Positions 1 to 9,173 are shown, counted from the stretch's first letter. The stretch is 49,304 bases of DNA from Hydrogenophilaceae bacterium (GCA_013389015.1 JACAEE010000067.1:1-49304), one strand, 5' to 3'. The notes: generated by a model from the sequence alone, not told the origin. Translations and numbers: made by a program.

Positions 1-53
1 CCGGCACCGGGAGGGCGGAAATCGCGAGCCCCCGGCCCGGGGCGCCGTCGCGC

Positions 54-82
54 AAAAATAAACGGGGGGGGCCCGAAGGCCC
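54..82 (-). terminator. Rho-independent terminator of the first TonB receptor gene
   Basis: Read on the minus strand just after the receptor's stop codon, GGGCC-TTCG-GGCCC forms a 5-bp stem with a UUCG-type tetraloop. A C-run and then a T-rich stretch (TTTATTTTT) follow. The stem is short but GC-only, the loop is the stable kind, and the position fits the end of the upstream gene. Confidence 0.65.
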
Positions 83-112
83 GCCGCCGTACATGAGGGC
101 TGTTTGCTCGTC

Positions 113-3088
113 CTAGAAGTCGACGGTGACGCCGGCGAAGACCCAGCGACCCAGCGCATCATAGACTTGCGGGTAGGTGTTGCCGTTGCCGAAGCCGGCG
201 CCGACGTTGGCCGAGATCGGCGGCTCTTCATCGAACACGTTGTTCACGCCGAAGCGGATATTGGTGTTCTCGAACAGCGCGTAGTTCCCCGACAGATCGA
301 AGTAGTTTTGCGCGTCGAAGTCGGAGTCGAGCGTGTTCGGGATGTAGACGTTCGCCGCGCTGACGCGCTGCACTTCGCTGTAATGCCGCCACGTACCGAA
401 CAGATCGAGGTTCCACGGCGTGTTCCACTCCACCCGGAAACGGTGACGCCACTCGGGGTTCGGCGTGCCGCAGAGCGCCGCGCCGAACGAGCCCTTGCAG
501 TCATACGGCGCCACGCCCGTCGCCGCGCCTGGATCGGTGATCAGCTCCTCAAGGTAGGTGCCCACCAAGTGCAAGTTGATCCCGCCCATGGAGCCGATCT
601 CGAACGCATAGCTCGCGTTGATGTCGACGCCCGAGGTCTGCAGACCGCCGATATTGGTGTTCAAATCCTCGACGCGGCCCGCGCCGATCCAGAGCTGGCC
701 GGTGCCGGGGTTGCGCACGATGCGCTGACACGACGCCAACGTGCCGTTGAAGTAGCAGTCGTTGAGCGTGTTGGTGGCGCCCGTCGTGCTCACCAGGTTG
801 ACCACCTCAATGTCGAAATAGTCGACCGAGAGCGAGAACCCGCGCAGGAAGCTCGGCGTCAGAACAATCCCGGCCGTGAAGGTGTCGGCTTCCTCGGGGT
901 TGAGGTTGGGATTGCCGCCGAACAGGCCGTTATACTGGCCAGCCGGGCTGTTGAGGCCGGCCGAGCCGTATTGTGCGGCGGTGACCTGCCAGGGGTTCGC
1001 CCCTACGCACGCCGCCACCGATGCGATGCCGTCGCCGCCATCATCCAGACCGCACGGATCGTCATCGGCGTCAAACAAGCCGAAGCCTTGCGACGTGAAG
1101 AGTTCAATGACGTTCGCCGCGCGCACCGCCCGCTGGAAGCTGCCGCGGATGCGGAAATCTTCCGTCGGAGCCCATTCTACGCCGACCTTGTAGGTGTCGG
1201 TGGTGACGCCTGAGAGATAGTCGGAGTAGCGATAGGCGGCGTCGATCGACAGAAGGTCGGCGAATGGCGCGTTCTCGACCAGCGGGAAGCGTGCTTCGCC
1301 GAAGATCTCGACCACGTCGGTCACGCCCGACAACGGCAGCGTCGGACCGCCCTGACCGGACGCGTTGCCGGTCTGGAAGTTCTCGTCGACCACCGAATTG
1401 ATCTCGTCGCGCCGATACTCGACGCCGACGGCGACCTGGAGCGCGGTTTCCGCCGAGGGCATTCTCAGACCGGTGTCGCCGGTGATGGTGCCCACGACGT
1501 TCTGCTGAATCGCCTCGCCGCGCTGCAGCAACGGAACTTGCAGGTAGGCCAGCGCTTCGGCCGTCACGCCGCCCGGCGTGAAGATGTCCCACGGCACGCA
1601 ATTGGGATCGGTGCCATTGACGACCGAACGGCAGGTGGGCGTGCCGCCCACATCGACGATGTCGAGCGCGCGATTGAGCCGGGTCACCGAGAAGTCGTTC
1701 AGATAGGACCGGGAGAGGTTTACCCGATTGAACTGACCGTAGACGTCATAATCCCAGTTCGAATCGCCCAGCGGGCCGCGCAGGCCGACCAGCATGCGAT
1801 AGGATTCGTAGTTCAGGTCGTCCTGACGTCCGCCGCCTTCGACGTTGCGGCGGCCGATATAAAGCGTCGTGGGGGTGTCAGCCGCGATGTCGGCAGGCGA
1901 GCAGCCGATTGCGGCTGCGTTCCCCGCCGTCAAGAGCGGGTTGCCGCAATTGATGGTGCCGGTGCTGAAGAAGTCCCCCGACGGCGCGATCTGGGCGATC
2001 GAACGATAGTCGCTGAACATCATGGTCGCGTAGGCTTCCATGCTGTCGTTGATTTCGTAGCGCGCGAAGAATCCGCCCGTGTAGCGCTCATCCGGACGCT
2101 GGTAATAGTTCAGCGGGCCGAAATTGTACTGGTGGAGGCTGCTGTTGAACGGGATGAACGCGCCCGTCGTCTGGTCGATCGTGTAGGAGAACGTCGCGAA
2201 GTCCGTAAACGTGCCCGGGAAGCTCGTACCCGAACCGCCGCACGTCCAGTGAAGCGTGCCCGCCGGCGCATAGGGCCGCGCGGCCGTGCTGCCGTTTCCA
2301 AGCGCGCAGGCGGAATAGTCACGGTCCCGCTGCAACACCGCATCGTTGTTGCGGTAGCCGAGATAGGCGGTGATGTTGCCGCGCCCATCGGCCGTGGATG
2401 CGCCGAAGATGGCTGTGAGTTCTTTGCCGTAACCGTCGACGACATCATCTTCTGGGAGACGGAACTGGGCGGGGTTCGTCGCGCCGCGGAAGGCGATTTC
2501 ATCCCGGATGAAGCCGTTGTCGGAATCGTTCGTGTGCTGGTAGAAGCCGTACTGGGCGTCCAGACGCAGACCTTCGAAATCGTCGCGCATGATGAAGTTC
2601 ACGACGCCGGAGATAGCGTCCGAACCGTAGACCGCCGAGGCGCCGCCCGTCAGCACTTCCACGCGCTCAACCAGAGCGCCGGGGATTTGGTTCAAGTCGG
2701 CCGGGGCCGAGTTCGGCGAGCCGTAGCCCATCCGGCGGCCATTGATGAGGACCAGGGTCCGCGCCGCGCCCAAGCCGCGCAGGTCGACCTGAGCGGTGCC
2801 GGAGGCGCCGTTGGAGACGTTCGAGCCCTGGGCCGCGAACACCTGCGGCAGCTCGTTGGTCAGGTCCTCAAGGCGGGTTACGCCCTGGGTGGTGATGTCC
2901 TCCGCGGTGACCTGAGTCACCGGGCTCGTCGAGATCAGGTTCGGCTGCGGAATCCGCGACCCCGTGACGATGATCGCCTCTTCCTCACCGGAATCCTGCG
3001 CCAAAGCCGGGCCCGCAAGCCCGAACACCGAGGCGCCCGCCATAATGGTCCCCGCCAGCAGGCGGTCTTTGTTGAGCCAGCTCTTCAC
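113..3088 (-). CDS. TonB-dependent outer-membrane receptor, substrate unknown
   Basis: A 991-residue outer-membrane receptor of the large class common in Caulobacterales. The signal peptide is residues 1-30 (cleavage after ALA). A TonB-box-like stretch (EEAIIVTGSRI) follows, then a plug domain to about residue 170 (GLGAARTLVLINGRR, then VERVEVLTGGASAVYGSDA). The beta-barrel ends in the expected terminal phenylalanine (VTVDF). I chose the GTG at 3088 rather than the ATG 37 codons upstream: GGAGG at 3095-3099 lies six bases before it, and the signal peptide then starts properly (KSWLNKDRLLAG). The longer N-terminus is Arg-rich and not export-like. Upstream on the same strand is an oligopeptide-binding lipoprotein, so peptide import is possible but only inferred. 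The pair is separated by about 400 bases and is probably not one transcript. Confidence 0.93.
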   Translation of the reverse strand: MKSWLNKDRLLAGTIMAGASVFGLAGPALAQDSGEEEAIIVTGSRIPQPNLISTSPVTQVTAEDITTQGVTRLEDLTNELPQVFAAQGSNVSNGASGTAQVDLRGLGAARTLVLINGRRMGYGSPNSAPADLNQIPGALVERVEVLTGGASAVYGSDAISGVVNFIMRDDFEGLRLDAQYGFYQHTNDSDNGFIRDEIAFRGATNPAQFRLPEDDVVDGYGKELTAIFGASTADGRGNITAYLGYRNNDAVLQRDRDYSACALGNGSTAARPYAPAGTLHWTCGGSGTSFPGTFTDFATFSYTIDQTTGAFIPFNSSLHQYNFGPLNYYQRPDERYTGGFFARYEINDSMEAYATMMFSDYRSIAQIAPSGDFFSTGTINCGNPLLTAGNAAAIGCSPADIAADTPTTLYIGRRNVEGGGRQDDLNYESYRMLVGLRGPLGDSNWDYDVYGQFNRVNLSRSYLNDFSVTRLNRALDIVDVGGTPTCRSVVNGTDPNCVPWDIFTPGGVTAEALAYLQVPLLQRGEAIQQNVVGTITGDTGLRMPSAETALQVAVGVEYRRDEINSVVDENFQTGNASGQGGPTLPLSGVTDVVEIFGEARFPLVENAPFADLLSIDAAYRYSDYLSGVTTDTYKVGVEWAPTEDFRIRGSFQRAVRAANVIELFTSQGFGLFDADDDPCGLDDGGDGIASVAACVGANPWQVTAAQYGSAGLNSPAGQYNGLFGGNPNLNPEEADTFTAGIVLTPSFLRGFSLSVDYFDIEVVNLVSTTGATNTLNDCYFNGTLASCQRIVRNPGTGQLWIGAGRVEDLNTNIGGLQTSGVDINASYAFEIGSMGGINLHLVGTYLEELITDPGAATGVAPYDCKGSFGAALCGTPNPEWRHRFRVEWNTPWNLDLFGTWRHYSEVQRVSAANVYIPNTLDSDFDAQNYFDLSGNYALFENTNIRFGVNNVFDEEPPISANVGAGFGNGNTYPQVYDALGRWVFAGVTVDF

Positions 3089-3486
3089 GTCAAACCTCCA
3101 AAGTCGAAACTTCAAGCGCCCGAACCTTCGCCCTCGGGGCGGCGCGTCGGCCTTTTCGCCGTTCCGCTTCCGCCACAAGGCTGGGCGCACGAGGACCACC
3201 CATCCTCGCCTTGGGGGCGACCTTGAACCGCTTGTCGCGAGACCGTCAATGAATGGATGTCAACCATAAGGAGACGAGGCGAAACTGTGGCCGGAAAGCC
3301 GCAATTCGGGGGTGCGGTCATGCCGTTCGTCGCAAGTTTCGGGGGCGAATCGGTGCGACGAGCTGCGTCCGGCTCGCGGCGCTGGCGCGCGACCAGCGGC
3401 GGCGCCCGCGCGGCGACTTGCGGCCGCGCCCCAGCCTTGTTCCCGGACCAGCCCGCCGCGGCCCCCTCCAGCGGCGCACCCCCCGG
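3089..3486. other. 398-base intergenic region upstream of the TonB receptor
   Basis: No convincing gene lies here. The stretch carries the receptor's ribosome binding site (GGAGG, 3095-3099) and presumably its promoter. A TTGACA hexamer occurs on the minus strand at 3258-3263, but no acceptable -10 stands 16-18 bases downstream. The part nearest the peptide-binding gene is extremely GC-rich with no clear hairpin. Short open frames on both strands look like shadows. Confidence 0.5.
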
Positions 3487-5112
3487 TCAGTTTCGGATCC
3501 CGAACCAGCGCGCGCGGTGGATGTCCTCGACATTGTCGGCATAGCCGGTCAGGTCCGGGTGGACGAGGTTGCGGGAGACCCCGAACACGGTGGTGCAGAC
3601 CGGGCAGTCGTCGAGCATGATCTGCTCGGCCTGCGCGATCATGTCCTGGCGCCTCGACTGGTCGACGACGCGGTCCGATTCGGCGACCAGGGCGTCGTAG
3701 CGGGGGTTGGAATAGCCGGGATAGTTCTGCGGGCCGGTGCGGGTTTCGAGCAGGAACAGGTAGTTCTTCGGATCGTTGAAATCGGCGACCCAGCCGCCGT
3801 CGCCGACGGTGAAATTCTTGGCGCGCAAATTGGCGTAGTGGATCTGAGTCTCCGTGGGCGCCAAATCGACGCGCACCCAATCGGCGAGCCCGCGCCAGTG
3901 CGCCTGCGCGACGGTGGCGACGCGCGGATTGATGCTGGTGGTGCGGTGAGAAAACTCGAAGCGCAGCGGCTTGGAGGGCCCGTAGCCTGCGGCTTCCAGC
4001 AATTGCACCGCGCGGCGACGGCGCTCAACGATGGGCTCGTCGGCCCAGCGGTAGCGGGCGCGGGGCGTGTAGTTCGCAAGGCCCGGCGGCACGAAATTGT
4101 AGGCCGGCGTTTCGCCTGTGCGGTAAATCTCGCGGGCCAGGAAGTCGCGATCGACCGCCATGGTCAGCGCCTGGCGCAAGCGCGGATCGTCGAACGGCGG
4201 GCGCGTGCAGTTGAACGAGAAATAGTTCATCAGCAGGTACGGCGCGACGCGCACATAGGCCGGCATCGCGGCGCGCAGCTCATCCACCTGCTGGGCGGGA
4301 AACTCCTTGGACCAGCCGCGCTCGCCGCTGGAGACAAGGCGTGCGGCGGTGTTCACGTCCGTGGTCGGATAAAAATAGAGATCCTCCAGGAAGACGTTCT
4401 GGGCGTCGTAGAAGGCTGGGTTCTTCTTCAGGTGCACGACGAAGTTCGACCACCAGCGCACCAGCGTGTAGGGGCCGCTGACCACGATGTTCTCCGGCTG
4501 CATCCAGTCGGCGCCGTAGCGCTCGATCGCGTGCTTCGGCACGGCGTAGGCGGTGTAGTGCTTGAGCAGCGAGGGCATGTAGGCGGCGGGGTATTCGAGC
4601 TCCATCTCCAAGGTGCGGTCGTCCAGCGCGCGCACGCCGACCGCCGAGGGCGGCAGATCGCCCCGGTTCACGATCTCGGCGTTCTTCAGCGTGTAGAGCA
4701 CGGCGGCGTATTCCGAGAGCGTTTCGGGATCGAGGATGCGCTGGAAGCCGAAGACGAAATCGTGCGCGGTGAGCGGCGCGCCGTCGGACCAGCGCGCCGC
4801 GCGCAAATGGAAGCGCCAGGTGCGCAGGTCGGGCGAGGATTCCCAGCGCTCGGCCACGCCCGGCATCGGCTGAGCGTCCGGGCCCTCGGTGGTCAGGCCC
4901 ATGTAGAGATTGCCGATGATGTTGTTCTCCCAGACGCCGGAGGCCTTGTGGGGATCAAGCGAGAGCGGCTCGCCGGAATTGGCGATGTCGAGCGAGCGGC
5001 GGGTCCTGTCGAGACCGATCGTGCGGGCGTTGGCGCAGCCGCTCAGCGTGGCGGCGGCGGAGAGGCCGGCGGCGGCGAACAGAAGTCCGCGGCGATCGGT
5101 GCGAAGGGTCAT
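3487..5112 (-). CDS. Oligopeptide ABC transporter substrate-binding lipoprotein (SBP family 5)
   Basis: A 541-residue periplasmic binding protein of the OppA/DppA family. It begins with a twin-arginine-like start (DRRGLLFAAAG) and a lipobox LSGC at residues 23-26, so it is expected to be lipidated at Cys26. Family hallmarks are visible: GEPLSLDPHKASG near residue 47, AERWESSPDLRTWRFHLR, WSDGAPLTAHDFVFGFQRILDP, and DPRLRQALTMAVDRD further on. Length is typical. No permease is adjacent: oppB and oppC lie about 5.5 kb away on the same strand beyond the haem-receptor operon, and no ATPase gene is in the window. The plus-strand gene at 5217 is divergent, sharing about 100 bases of upstream DNA. 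Function as a peptide binder is well supported by family; partner permeases are inferred. Confidence 0.93.
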   Translation of the reverse strand: MTLRTDRRGLLFAAAGLSAAATLSGCANARTIGLDRTRRSLDIANSGEPLSLDPHKASGVWENNIIGNLYMGLTTEGPDAQPMPGVAERWESSPDLRTWRFHLRAARWSDGAPLTAHDFVFGFQRILDPETLSEYAAVLYTLKNAEIVNRGDLPPSAVGVRALDDRTLEMELEYPAAYMPSLLKHYTAYAVPKHAIERYGADWMQPENIVVSGPYTLVRWWSNFVVHLKKNPAFYDAQNVFLEDLYFYPTTDVNTAARLVSSGERGWSKEFPAQQVDELRAAMPAYVRVAPYLLMNYFSFNCTRPPFDDPRLRQALTMAVDRDFLAREIYRTGETPAYNFVPPGLANYTPRARYRWADEPIVERRRRAVQLLEAAGYGPSKPLRFEFSHRTTSINPRVATVAQAHWRGLADWVRVDLAPTETQIHYANLRAKNFTVGDGGWVADFNDPKNYLFLLETRTGPQNYPGYSNPRYDALVAESDRVVDQSRRQDMIAQAEQIMLDDCPVCTTVFGVSRNLVHPDLTGYADNVEDIHRARWFGIRN

Positions 5113-5216
5113 TTGGGGTCCCTGAAAACACCCCCATAAGGACGCTGCGGCCCGCCATTGTCATCCGAAATGCGGCGAGCTTAGATCGCGCGCTGCAGTC
5201 GCAGGGAGGGGTCAGC

Positions 5217-5744
5217 GTGCGCGCATTGGTGATGGTCGTCAGCGTGGCGGCGGCGCTCGTCTCCGCGCCCGGCGCGTCGGCGCAGGAAGCTGCGTCGACG
5301 CCGGATGTCTTGGAGCGGGTTTACGCCTGCCGGGCGATCGCCGAGGACGCCGCGCGCCTGGCCTGCTTCGACGCGGCGACCACCGCGCTCCAGGCGGCGG
5401 AGACGGCGGGCGAGTTCGCGGCGGTGGACCGCGAGCAACTGGCCTCGGTGGAGCAGGAGTCGTTCGGATTCCGAATCCCCTCGCTCTCGGCGCTCGTCCC
5501 GCGATTCGGGGCCAGCGAGGAGATTCCGAGCGTAGAAATGACGGTGGAGCGCGTCGTGCGGCGTGCGAGCGGCCACCACGCGTTCGTGATGACCAACGGC
5601 CAGGTCTGGGTCCAGGTGCTGGCCGAGGACGCCGACAATGTCGAGCCGGGCGACACGGCCACGATCCGGCGTGCGATCGCCGGCAGCTTCATGATGTCCT
5701 CCTCCGGCGGGCGCGGGGCGCATCGGGTCCGGCGCGAGCAATAG
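5217..5744 (+). CDS. Exported hypothetical protein with a C-x(12)-C motif
   Basis: A 175-residue protein I cannot name. It starts at GTG 5217 with GGGAGG at 5204-5209 seven bases upstream. An N-terminal signal peptide (residues 1-22, ending GASAQ) sends it to the periplasm. After it comes the motif YACRAIAEDAARLACFDAA, a pattern (C..I..D..RL.C[FY]D) seen in several small exported proteobacterial proteins. The C-terminal half looks like a small beta domain (GQVWVQV, then PGDTATIRRAIAGSFM) ending in a basic tail (RVRREQ). It is divergent from the peptide-binding gene and lies about 130 bases before the haem receptor, separated by the candidate iron box, so it is probably its own unit. Confidence 0.8.
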   Translation: MRALVMVVSVAAALVSAPGASAQEAASTPDVLERVYACRAIAEDAARLACFDAATTALQAAETAGEFAAVDREQLASVEQESFGFRIPSLSALVPRFGASEEIPSVEMTVERVVRRASGHHAFVMTNGQVWVQVLAEDADNVEPGDTATIRRAIAGSFMMSSSGGRGAHRVRREQ

Positions 5745-5808
5745 GACCTCCACGCCTTTGCATCTCTGACGTCTGGTCATTAGGCGCAGCGAGTTCTTAA
5801 GAATATTT

Positions 5809-5829
5809 TGCGATTGATTCTTATTCGCG
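5809..5829. promoter_or_regulatory. Candidate Fur/iron-responsive operator upstream of the haem receptor
   Basis: An AT-rich island in GC-rich DNA, with a 21-base imperfect dyad (TGCGA, 11-base centre TTGATTCTTAT, then TCGCG) 46 bases before the haem receptor start. AT-rich -10-like sequence (GAATATTTTG) lies just upstream. The centre resembles Fur boxes, and TonB haem receptors are usually iron-repressed. The match is by eye only. Confidence 0.4.
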
Positions 5830-5875
5830 TTCGCATTAGCGCTGGTCCGCTCAAGCGGTTTGAGGGGACGAGCGA

Positions 5876-8104
5876 ATGCGGAAATGGACGGCGACGGCGG
5901 CGATGGTCACGGCCCTCTCGGCCGCGTGCGGGGTCGCTGAGGCGCAGGAGGCGCCGGATCAGGAGGGGCTCTCGGGCGGGGACGCTGCGCCGATCACAAT
6001 CATCGCCACGCGGCTCGCGCGGAGCGCCGAGGCGGCCCCCTCCACGGTCACGGTGATCACGGACGAGGATATCGAGGCGCAGCTCGCGACGGACATCAAG
6101 GATCTCGTCCGGTTCGAGCCGGGGGTGGCGGTGCGCGCGGCCCCTGCCCGCTTCACCGCGGCGCTGGCGGCCACCGGGCGCGACGGCAACGCCGGATTCA
6201 ATATTCGCGGCCTTGAGGGCAACCGCGTGCTGTTCCTGGTGGACGGGGTGCGCGTGCCGGACGGGTTCTCGTTCGGGCCGGCTGCGTTCGGGCGGGGCGA
6301 CTATGTCGATCTCGATCTCTTGCGCTCGGTGGAGATTCTGCGGGGACCCAGTTCGGCGCTCTATGGCAGCGACGGGCTCGCCGGCGCGGTCAGCTTCACC
6401 ACCAAGGATCCGGATGATCTTCTGTACGCGGACGAAGATTTCATGGCGCGCGTGCGCGTCGGCTATGCGAGCGCCGATGAAAGCTGGGCGGAGGGGCTTT
6501 CCGCCGCCGGGCGCTGGGGCGATTGGCAGGGGCTGCTCGTCTACACCCGCCGCGACGGGCATGAGACGGACAATCAGGGCGAGAACGATGCGGCGAACGC
6601 CTCGCGCACGGCGCCCAATCCGCAGGACATCTCCTCGAACGCGGCGCTGGCGCGGATCGTCTATGCGCCGAATGCGGGCAACCGCTTCCGGCTGACGGCG
6701 GATTACGGCGACCGCGAGATCGTGACCGAGGGGCTGACGGGGCGTTCGATCCCGCCGCTGGGCGCAACCAGCGTGATCGATCTCGACGGCCTCGACGAGA
6801 GCGAGCGCTGGCGCGTGGCGTTCGATCACCGCTTCACCGGGGCGGGCCCCTTCGAGGGCGGCCATTGGAGCGTCTACTATCAAGAAAGCGCGCTCTCGCA
6901 GTTCAGCGACGAGGACCGCAACACCGCCGCCGACCGCACGCGGCTCACCACGTTCGACAACAGCGTCTGGGGCGCGAGTCTGCAGCTTGAAAGCGCGTTC
7001 GCCAATCATCGCCTCGTCTATGGCGGGGACTATTCCTCGACGCGGCAGGAAGGCGTGCGCGACGGAACTACGCCGCCGGCCGGAGAAAGCTTCCCGGTTC
7101 GCGCTTTTCCGAACACGGACTATGTGCTGGCGGGCGCCTTCGTGCAGGACGAGATCAGCCTGCTCGACGGGACGCTGAACCTCTATCCCGCGCTGCGCTA
7201 TGATTATTACGACCTGTCGCCGGAGGCGGACGCGCTCTATCCGGCGCCGGCGCTGGGCCAAAGCGACGAGCGCGTGACGGCGAAGTTCGGCGCCGTGGCG
7301 TGGCCGACGGATCATTTCGGCGCGTTCTTCACCTTCTCGGAAGGCTTCAAGGCGCCCTCGCCCAGCCAAGTGAACAATTTCTTCGCCAATCCGCTCTTCG
7401 GCTACACCTCGATTCCCAATCCTGATCTGGGGCCCGAGACGAGCGAGTCGTTCGAAGTCGGCGTGCGGCTGCGCGACGTCGCGCTGTTCGGCGGCGCGTG
7501 GCGCGGCAGCCTCGCCGCCTTCGCGGCGGACTATGAGGATTTCATTTCGCAGCAGGTCGTGGGCGGCACAGGCGCGCCCGGCGATCCGCTGATCTTCCAA
7601 TTCGTGAACCTGAGCGCGGCGTCGATCTCCGGACTCGAAGCGCGCGCGGAAGGCCGCTGGGAGAACGGCCTCGGACTAATCCTGGCGGCGTCGATCGCGG
7701 AGGGCGAGCAGACGACGCTCGGCGCGACCACGCCGCTCAACAGCGTGGAGCCGCTGAAGGTCGTGGCCGGGCTCTCCTATGCGCATCCGAGCGGCGCGTT
7801 CGGCGGGCAATTCATCCTCACCCATATCGGCGAGAAGGATGCGGGCGACGTCGCGCAGACCTGCACGAACAGCCTGGGGCAAGCCTCGCCCTGCTTCATC
7901 CCCGACAGCGCGACGTTCCTCGACCTCAACGCCTATTGGACCATCACGGATGCGGCGACGCTGCGCGCGGGCGTCTTCAACCTCACCGACGAAACCTATT
8001 GGTGGTGGAGCGACGTGCGCGGCCTCGATTCAACCAATTCCGTGCTCGACGCGTACACCCAGCCCGGGCGCAATGTGAGCGTCTCGCTCGCCTACCGCTT
8101 CTAA
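5876..8104 (+). CDS. TonB-dependent haem/haemoglobin-type receptor
   Basis: A 742-residue outer-membrane receptor. It has a signal peptide (1-23), a TonB-box region (PITIIATRLARSAEAAPSTV), a plug (NIRGLEGNRVLFLVDGVRVP near 111-130, then SVEILRGPSSALYGSDGLAG) and a barrel ending in phenylalanine (SLAYRF). The FRAP-like (GFKAPS, about 489-494) and NPNL-like (NPDL, about 515-518) boxes identify the haem/haemoglobin receptor branch. The histidine usually found between these boxes is absent, as is any histidine in the visible plug loop, so the ligand may differ. GAGGGG at 5862-5867 is the ribosome binding site. The DUF6607 gene follows after 10 bases, so the two form an operon. Iron regulation is inferred from the upstream dyad. 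Confidence 0.9.
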   Translation: MRKWTATAAMVTALSAACGVAEAQEAPDQEGLSGGDAAPITIIATRLARSAEAAPSTVTVITDEDIEAQLATDIKDLVRFEPGVAVRAAPARFTAALAATGRDGNAGFNIRGLEGNRVLFLVDGVRVPDGFSFGPAAFGRGDYVDLDLLRSVEILRGPSSALYGSDGLAGAVSFTTKDPDDLLYADEDFMARVRVGYASADESWAEGLSAAGRWGDWQGLLVYTRRDGHETDNQGENDAANASRTAPNPQDISSNAALARIVYAPNAGNRFRLTADYGDREIVTEGLTGRSIPPLGATSVIDLDGLDESERWRVAFDHRFTGAGPFEGGHWSVYYQESALSQFSDEDRNTAADRTRLTTFDNSVWGASLQLESAFANHRLVYGGDYSSTRQEGVRDGTTPPAGESFPVRAFPNTDYVLAGAFVQDEISLLDGTLNLYPALRYDYYDLSPEADALYPAPALGQSDERVTAKFGAVAWPTDHFGAFFTFSEGFKAPSPSQVNNFFANPLFGYTSIPNPDLGPETSESFEVGVRLRDVALFGGAWRGSLAAFAADYEDFISQQVVGGTGAPGDPLIFQFVNLSAASISGLEARAEGRWENGLGLILAASIAEGEQTTLGATTPLNSVEPLKVVAGLSYAHPSGAFGGQFILTHIGEKDAGDVAQTCTNSLGQASPCFIPDSATFLDLNAYWTITDAATLRAGVFNLTDETYWWWSDVRGLDSTNSVLDAYTQPGRNVSVSLAYRF

Positions 8105-8114
8105 GGAGGAACCG

Positions 8115-9068
8115 ATGTCCCTGCAGATTACGCGTCGCGCCTCGCTTTTCGGCGTTGCAGCGCTCGGCGCGCTCGCGGCGGCGCGCCCCGCGCTTGCGAG
8201 CGCGCCTACGACCGATCGCGCCGCGATCCTGGCGATGGCCGGCGATTTCCGCGTGCGCTTCGATTTCCGCGAGACGGCCGCGTTCACGCCCGATTACACG
8301 CCGCTCGAACCGAAACTCTCCGGCGGCCATGAAAGCGTGCGCGTGGTCGAGGACCGCGGCGATTTCATCATGCTGCAGCACCTGCTGGTGGCTGAGCACG
8401 AGGGCCGGACTTTCGTGATCAAGCACTGGCGCCAGGACTGGACGTACGAGCCGCGCAGCGTGCTCGTCTACACCCGCGCCAATCGCTGGGACGTGCGCGA
8501 AGTCAGCGCTGCGGAGCGCGCGGGCGCGTGGTCGCAAACCGTGTGGCAGACCGACGATTCGCCGCGCTATGGCGGCGTCGGGCGCTGGGCGCACGAAAAC
8601 GGCGCAACCGTGTGGACGAGCGGGCGCACGCTGCGCCCGCTGGCGCGGCGCGACGCGATCCGGCATCCGCCGTACAACCGCTATGACGCGATCAACCGTC
8701 ATGCGATCACGCCGTTCGGCTGGATCCATGAGCAGGACAATTCCAAGATCGGCGAGCGCGACGGCGCGACCATGACGTTCGTGCATGAGGACGGGATCAA
8801 CACCTATACGCGGTTCGCGGACTATCCCGTGGCGGCGGCGGATTCGTATTGGGCCGATACGCAGACTTATTGGGCCGGCGTGCGCGCGGCGTGGGACGAC
8901 GCGATCGCGCGCGACAACGGCGTCTCGGTGGAGGAAGAGCCGGAGAACGGCGCCGTCACCGGGCCGACGCTGATGGGCCTCGCCGCGCGCATCCATGACG
9001 GCGAAGCCGAAACCGCCGCCGCGCTCGCGGAAGCGCGCGCCTGCATCGCGCAGGCGACGAGAGTCTGA
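8115..9068 (+). CDS. DUF6607 family exported protein
   Basis: A 317-residue protein with a twin-arginine signal (TRRASLFGVAALGA; cleavage near residue 29). The mature part matches what I know of DUF6607: DFRVRFDFRETAAFTPDY, FVIKHWRQDWTYEP, QTDDSPRYGGVGRWAHENG, then NRHAITPFGWIHEQDN. It is rich in Trp, His, Asp and Arg, with no membrane segment after the signal. The biochemical function is unknown to me. Its ribosome binding site (AAGGAGG, 8103-8109) overlaps the stop codon of the haem receptor, so co-translation is likely and a role in haem or iron handling is suggested. That role is inferred from context only. A terminator-like hairpin lies about 70 bases downstream. Confidence 0.85.
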   Translation: MSLQITRRASLFGVAALGALAAARPALASAPTTDRAAILAMAGDFRVRFDFRETAAFTPDYTPLEPKLSGGHESVRVVEDRGDFIMLQHLLVAEHEGRTFVIKHWRQDWTYEPRSVLVYTRANRWDVREVSAAERAGAWSQTVWQTDDSPRYGGVGRWAHENGATVWTSGRTLRPLARRDAIRHPPYNRYDAINRHAITPFGWIHEQDNSKIGERDGATMTFVHEDGINTYTRFADYPVAAADSYWADTQTYWAGVRAAWDDAIARDNGVSVEEEPENGAVTGPTLMGLAARIHDGEAETAAALAEARACIAQATRV

Positions 9069-9070
9069 TC

Positions 9071-9125
9071 TGGCGCGCAGGCGCCGTGACCGTGACCCCA
9101 TCGTCGCGGCGCGCCGATTGGATCA
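9071..9125 (+). repeat. Intergenic GC-rich repeat, copy A
   Basis: A 55-base element starting TGGCGCGC and ending GCGCGCCGATTGGATCA, directly after the DUF6607 stop. It aligns without gaps to the element at 30442-30496 (44 of 55 positions by my count). The two ends are near-complementary, so it can fold back on itself. Confidence 0.6.
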
Positions 9126-9139
9126 CCCTCCTCACCCAA

Positions 9140-9170
9140 CCCTCTCCCGCCGGCGCGGGAGAGGGCTTTT
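9140..9170 (+). terminator. Hairpin terminator after the haem receptor-DUF6607 operon
   Basis: CCCTCTCCCGC, a CGGC loop, then GCGGGAGAGGG gives an 11-bp perfect stem followed by CTTTT. It lies just before the convergent end of the MgtC-like gene. The T-run is on the plus side, so it mainly serves the plus-strand operon. The same hairpin core recurs in the coxA-ctaB gap. Confidence 0.7.
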
Positions 9171-9173
9171 GCT

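Noticed and set aside
1538-3226. Long plus-strand open frame opposite the first TonB receptor
   Set aside because: It is antisense to a gene with clear domains. Its translation is Arg/Val/Ala-rich with no recognisable motif, as expected for shadows in GC-rich DNA.
3258-3263. TTGACA hexamer on the minus strand as a promoter of the first TonB receptor
   Set aside because: No -10-like sequence at 16-18 bases; the position 17 bases downstream reads TCGCGA.
5780-7600. 606-codon minus-strand frame opposite the haem receptor
   Set aside because: Antisense shadow: Arg/His/Ala-rich, no family motif, and the plus-strand receptor explains the region.
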